Below are positions 6,569-7,485 of a DNA stretch of 7,485 nucleotides, piece by piece. Positions within the stretch are counted from its first letter, which is position 1, and every line of letters starts with the position of its first letter. Below the pieces are notes generated by a model, which worked only from the letters and a program-made list of their open reading frames with translations, was not told the DNA's origin and did no database searches. The position numbers were made by a program, and so were the translations under genes. Origin of the DNA: Verrucomicrobiota bacterium (GTDB lineage Bacteria; Verrucomicrobiota; Verrucomicrobiia; Chthoniobacterales; UBA10450). The stretch covers positions 1-7,485 of the forward strand of contig QHOD01000087.1 of NCBI GenBank assembly GCA_003218615.1. Direction: 5' to 3'.

Positions 6569-6845
6569 AGACGTGCTCTTTCTTTTCCCGGCGGGTTAAT
6601 TTGGTCATTCTAGGCTGAAACGGACAAAGAACCGCCGGGTAAGATGTCCTTTGTTCGATTCATCCATTCACACTTGTTAACGCTGTCGCGTGCCATCGTG
6701 GATGTGGGAGTTTTTAACAAAGGTTTGGGGATTTGCAGCTAAGCTCGCTTTTCTCAAGTCAGGCGGCGTCCGCTTGCTTGGAATCGCAGGTCGCGACTCC
6801 GGTTTCGGCTTTTTGCGCCGGGTTAAACTTGCATATCTTGTTCAC
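6569..6845. other. Divergent spacer between S74 gene and fabI
   Basis: This 277-bp spacer must hold promoters for both diverging genes, but I see no convincing -35/-10 pair on either strand. TAGAAT (minus strand, around 6609-6614) lacks a -35 at the right distance, and the fabI side has only weak AT-rich words (TTAAACTTGCATATC) just before its start. It contains the crossing complementary pairs described for the S74 leader. It also contains an inverted repeat TTGTTAA (6674-6680) / TTAACAA (6714-6720) separated by 33 bp, which could be an operator or chance. No small gene is supported. Confidence 0.6.
6587..6657 (-). promoter_or_regulatory. Possible leader-RNA pseudoknot before S74 gene
   Basis: In the leftward transcript CGAACAAAG (6657-6649) can pair with CTTTGTCCG (6629-6621) at 8 of 9 positions. 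The loop of that hairpin contains CCCGGCGG (6639-6632), which is perfectly complementary to CCGCCGGG (6594-6587), ending 18 nt before the ATG and directly abutting the purine tract that serves as ribosome binding site. The two helices cross, giving H-type pseudoknot geometry with loops of 9, 2 and 26 nt. This is pattern recognition only: no known riboswitch or leader family is recognised, and chance complementarity in GC-rich DNA is possible. Confidence 0.25.
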
Positions 6846-7485
6846 ATGACGCACCAGATGTTGGCAGGAAAAACAGGTATCGTTTTCGGGGTGGCGAACA
6901 AACGCAGCATTGCGTGGGCAATCGCGAAAGCATGGGCCGCGGCCGGCGCGCGCCTGATTTTTAACTATCAAGGCGAGAGGATAAAGGAAAACGTCGAGGA
7001 ATTGATCGGCGAATTCGGAGAAAAGACGCCATTATTTCCCTGCGACGTCTCGAGCGATGACGAGATCACAACATTTTTCGGAAAGGTGCGGGGCGAGACA
7101 GACCGGCTGGATTTGATGCTGCACTCGTTGGCGTTCGCGCCCAAGGAAGCGTTGGAAGGCGATTTTGTCAGCACAACACGCGAAGCGTTTCGCACCGCCC
7201 ACGACATCAGCGCTTACTCGCTAGTGGCGCTCGCGCGTGAAGCCACGCCCCTGATGACGAACGGTGGGAGCATTCTGGCGATGACTTACTACGGCTCGGA
7301 AAAAGTGGTGCCACACTATAATGTAATGGGCGTAGCGAAGGCGAGCCTGGAAGCAAGCACGCGCTATCTCGCCTATGATCTCGGCCCGAAAAAAATCCGG
7401 GTGAACTGCATTTCTGCCGGTCCGGTCAATACGCTGGCTGCCCGGGGCATCAGCGGGTTCACGTCAATGCTGAAACACTATCAGG
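6846..7485 (+). CDS. fabI: Enoyl-ACP reductase FabI, 3'-truncated by window edge
   Basis: Reduces trans-2-enoyl-ACP to acyl-ACP with NAD(P)H, the last step of each fatty-acid elongation cycle in the cytoplasm. The 213 visible residues cover most of the roughly 260-residue family. Seen: the N-terminal cofactor loop GIVFGVANKRSIAWAIAKA (11-29), CDVSSDDE (66-73), HSLAFAP (93-99), REAFRTAHDISAYS (112-125), the catalytic region TYYGSEKVVPHYNVMGVAK (147-165) with Y148, Y158 and K165 at E. coli Tyr146, Tyr156 and Lys163, and ISAGPVNTLAARGI (189-202). The FabI spacing Tyr-x6-Lys is intact, which separates it from ordinary short-chain dehydrogenases. Ala96 sits where E. coli has Gly93; S. aureus FabI also has Ala there, so this is not a sign of triclosan resistance. 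The ATG at 6846 is the first in frame; an ATG at 6858 would give MLAGKTG, closer to the E. coli start. No Shine-Dalgarno is clear for either. It is transcribed away from all the other genes. Confidence 0.96.
   Translation, partial: MTHQMLAGKTGIVFGVANKRSIAWAIAKAWAAAGARLIFNYQGERIKENVEELIGEFGEKTPLFPCDVSSDDEITTFFGKVRGETDRLDLMLHSLAFAPKEALEGDFVSTTREAFRTAHDISAYSLVALAREATPLMTNGGSILAMTYYGSEKVVPHYNVMGVAKASLEASTRYLAYDLGPKKIRVNCISAGPVNTLAARGISGFTSMLKHYQ

Noticed and set aside
6696..6706. DnaA-box-like word (GTGGATGTGG) near an AT-rich patch
   Set aside because: It matches the DnaA consensus at too few positions, stands alone, and no dnaA, dnaN or other origin gene is nearby.
6805..6845. Sigma-70-type promoter directly upstream of fabI
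   Set aside because: TTGCGC and CATATC-like words are present, but their spacing is too short and the matches are poor.
7131..7144. FabI Ala96 as a triclosan-resistance substitution at E. coli Gly93
   Set aside because: Ala is the natural residue at this site in the triclosan-sensitive S. aureus enzyme, so it does not indicate resistance.

Overview
The window carries six protein genes and looks like a bacterial chromosome segment, probably a soil- or freshwater-type Verrucomicrobiota (Chthoniobacterales-like). That assignment is an inference from the flavour of the proteins (an S74/YadA-repeat surface protein beside a large Asp-box propeller, a dephospho-CoA kinase–Rho pair) and from the CCA-phased heptamer repeats and hairpin-rich spacers. 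No rRNA or other taxonomic marker is present to prove it. I see no tRNA, rRNA, CRISPR array, insertion sequence or phage gene.

Five genes run leftward, in transcription order: an exported S74/head-repeat protein (5552-6568), an exported VPS10/sortilin-type Asp-box beta-propeller protein (2530-5352), dephospho-CoA kinase coaE (1869-2480), transcription terminator rho (553-1884) and a 3'-truncated ribonuclease D (rnd, 1-443). One gene runs rightward from a 277-bp divergent spacer: fabI, NADH-dependent enoyl-ACP reductase, cut off by the right edge.

The core genes are housekeeping: coaE makes coenzyme A, fabI completes the fatty-acid elongation cycle, rho ends transcription and rnd trims RNA. 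coaE and rho overlap by 16 bp and are very likely co-transcribed. The two exported proteins form a separate envelope or surface pair. A hairpin followed by a T-rich stretch after the S74 gene suggests they are transcribed at least partly independently.

The non-coding parts hold the less ordinary material. The rho-rnd spacer contains an imperfect inverted repeat whose two arms are built from 7-bp units (CCANNNN on one side, its complement on the other) and differ by whole-unit insertions. It supplies the apparent ATG of rnd. The spacer between the S74 and propeller genes packs three strong hairpins in about 100 bp, and these stay open in the propeller gene's reading frame, so an automatic start call there would be wrong. 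The leader of the S74 gene holds two crossing complementary pairs that could fold as an H-type pseudoknot just upstream of the ribosome binding site. The Rho protein lacks two of the aromatic residues that line the primary RNA-binding site of E. coli Rho. I did not find a convincing new multi-gene system.
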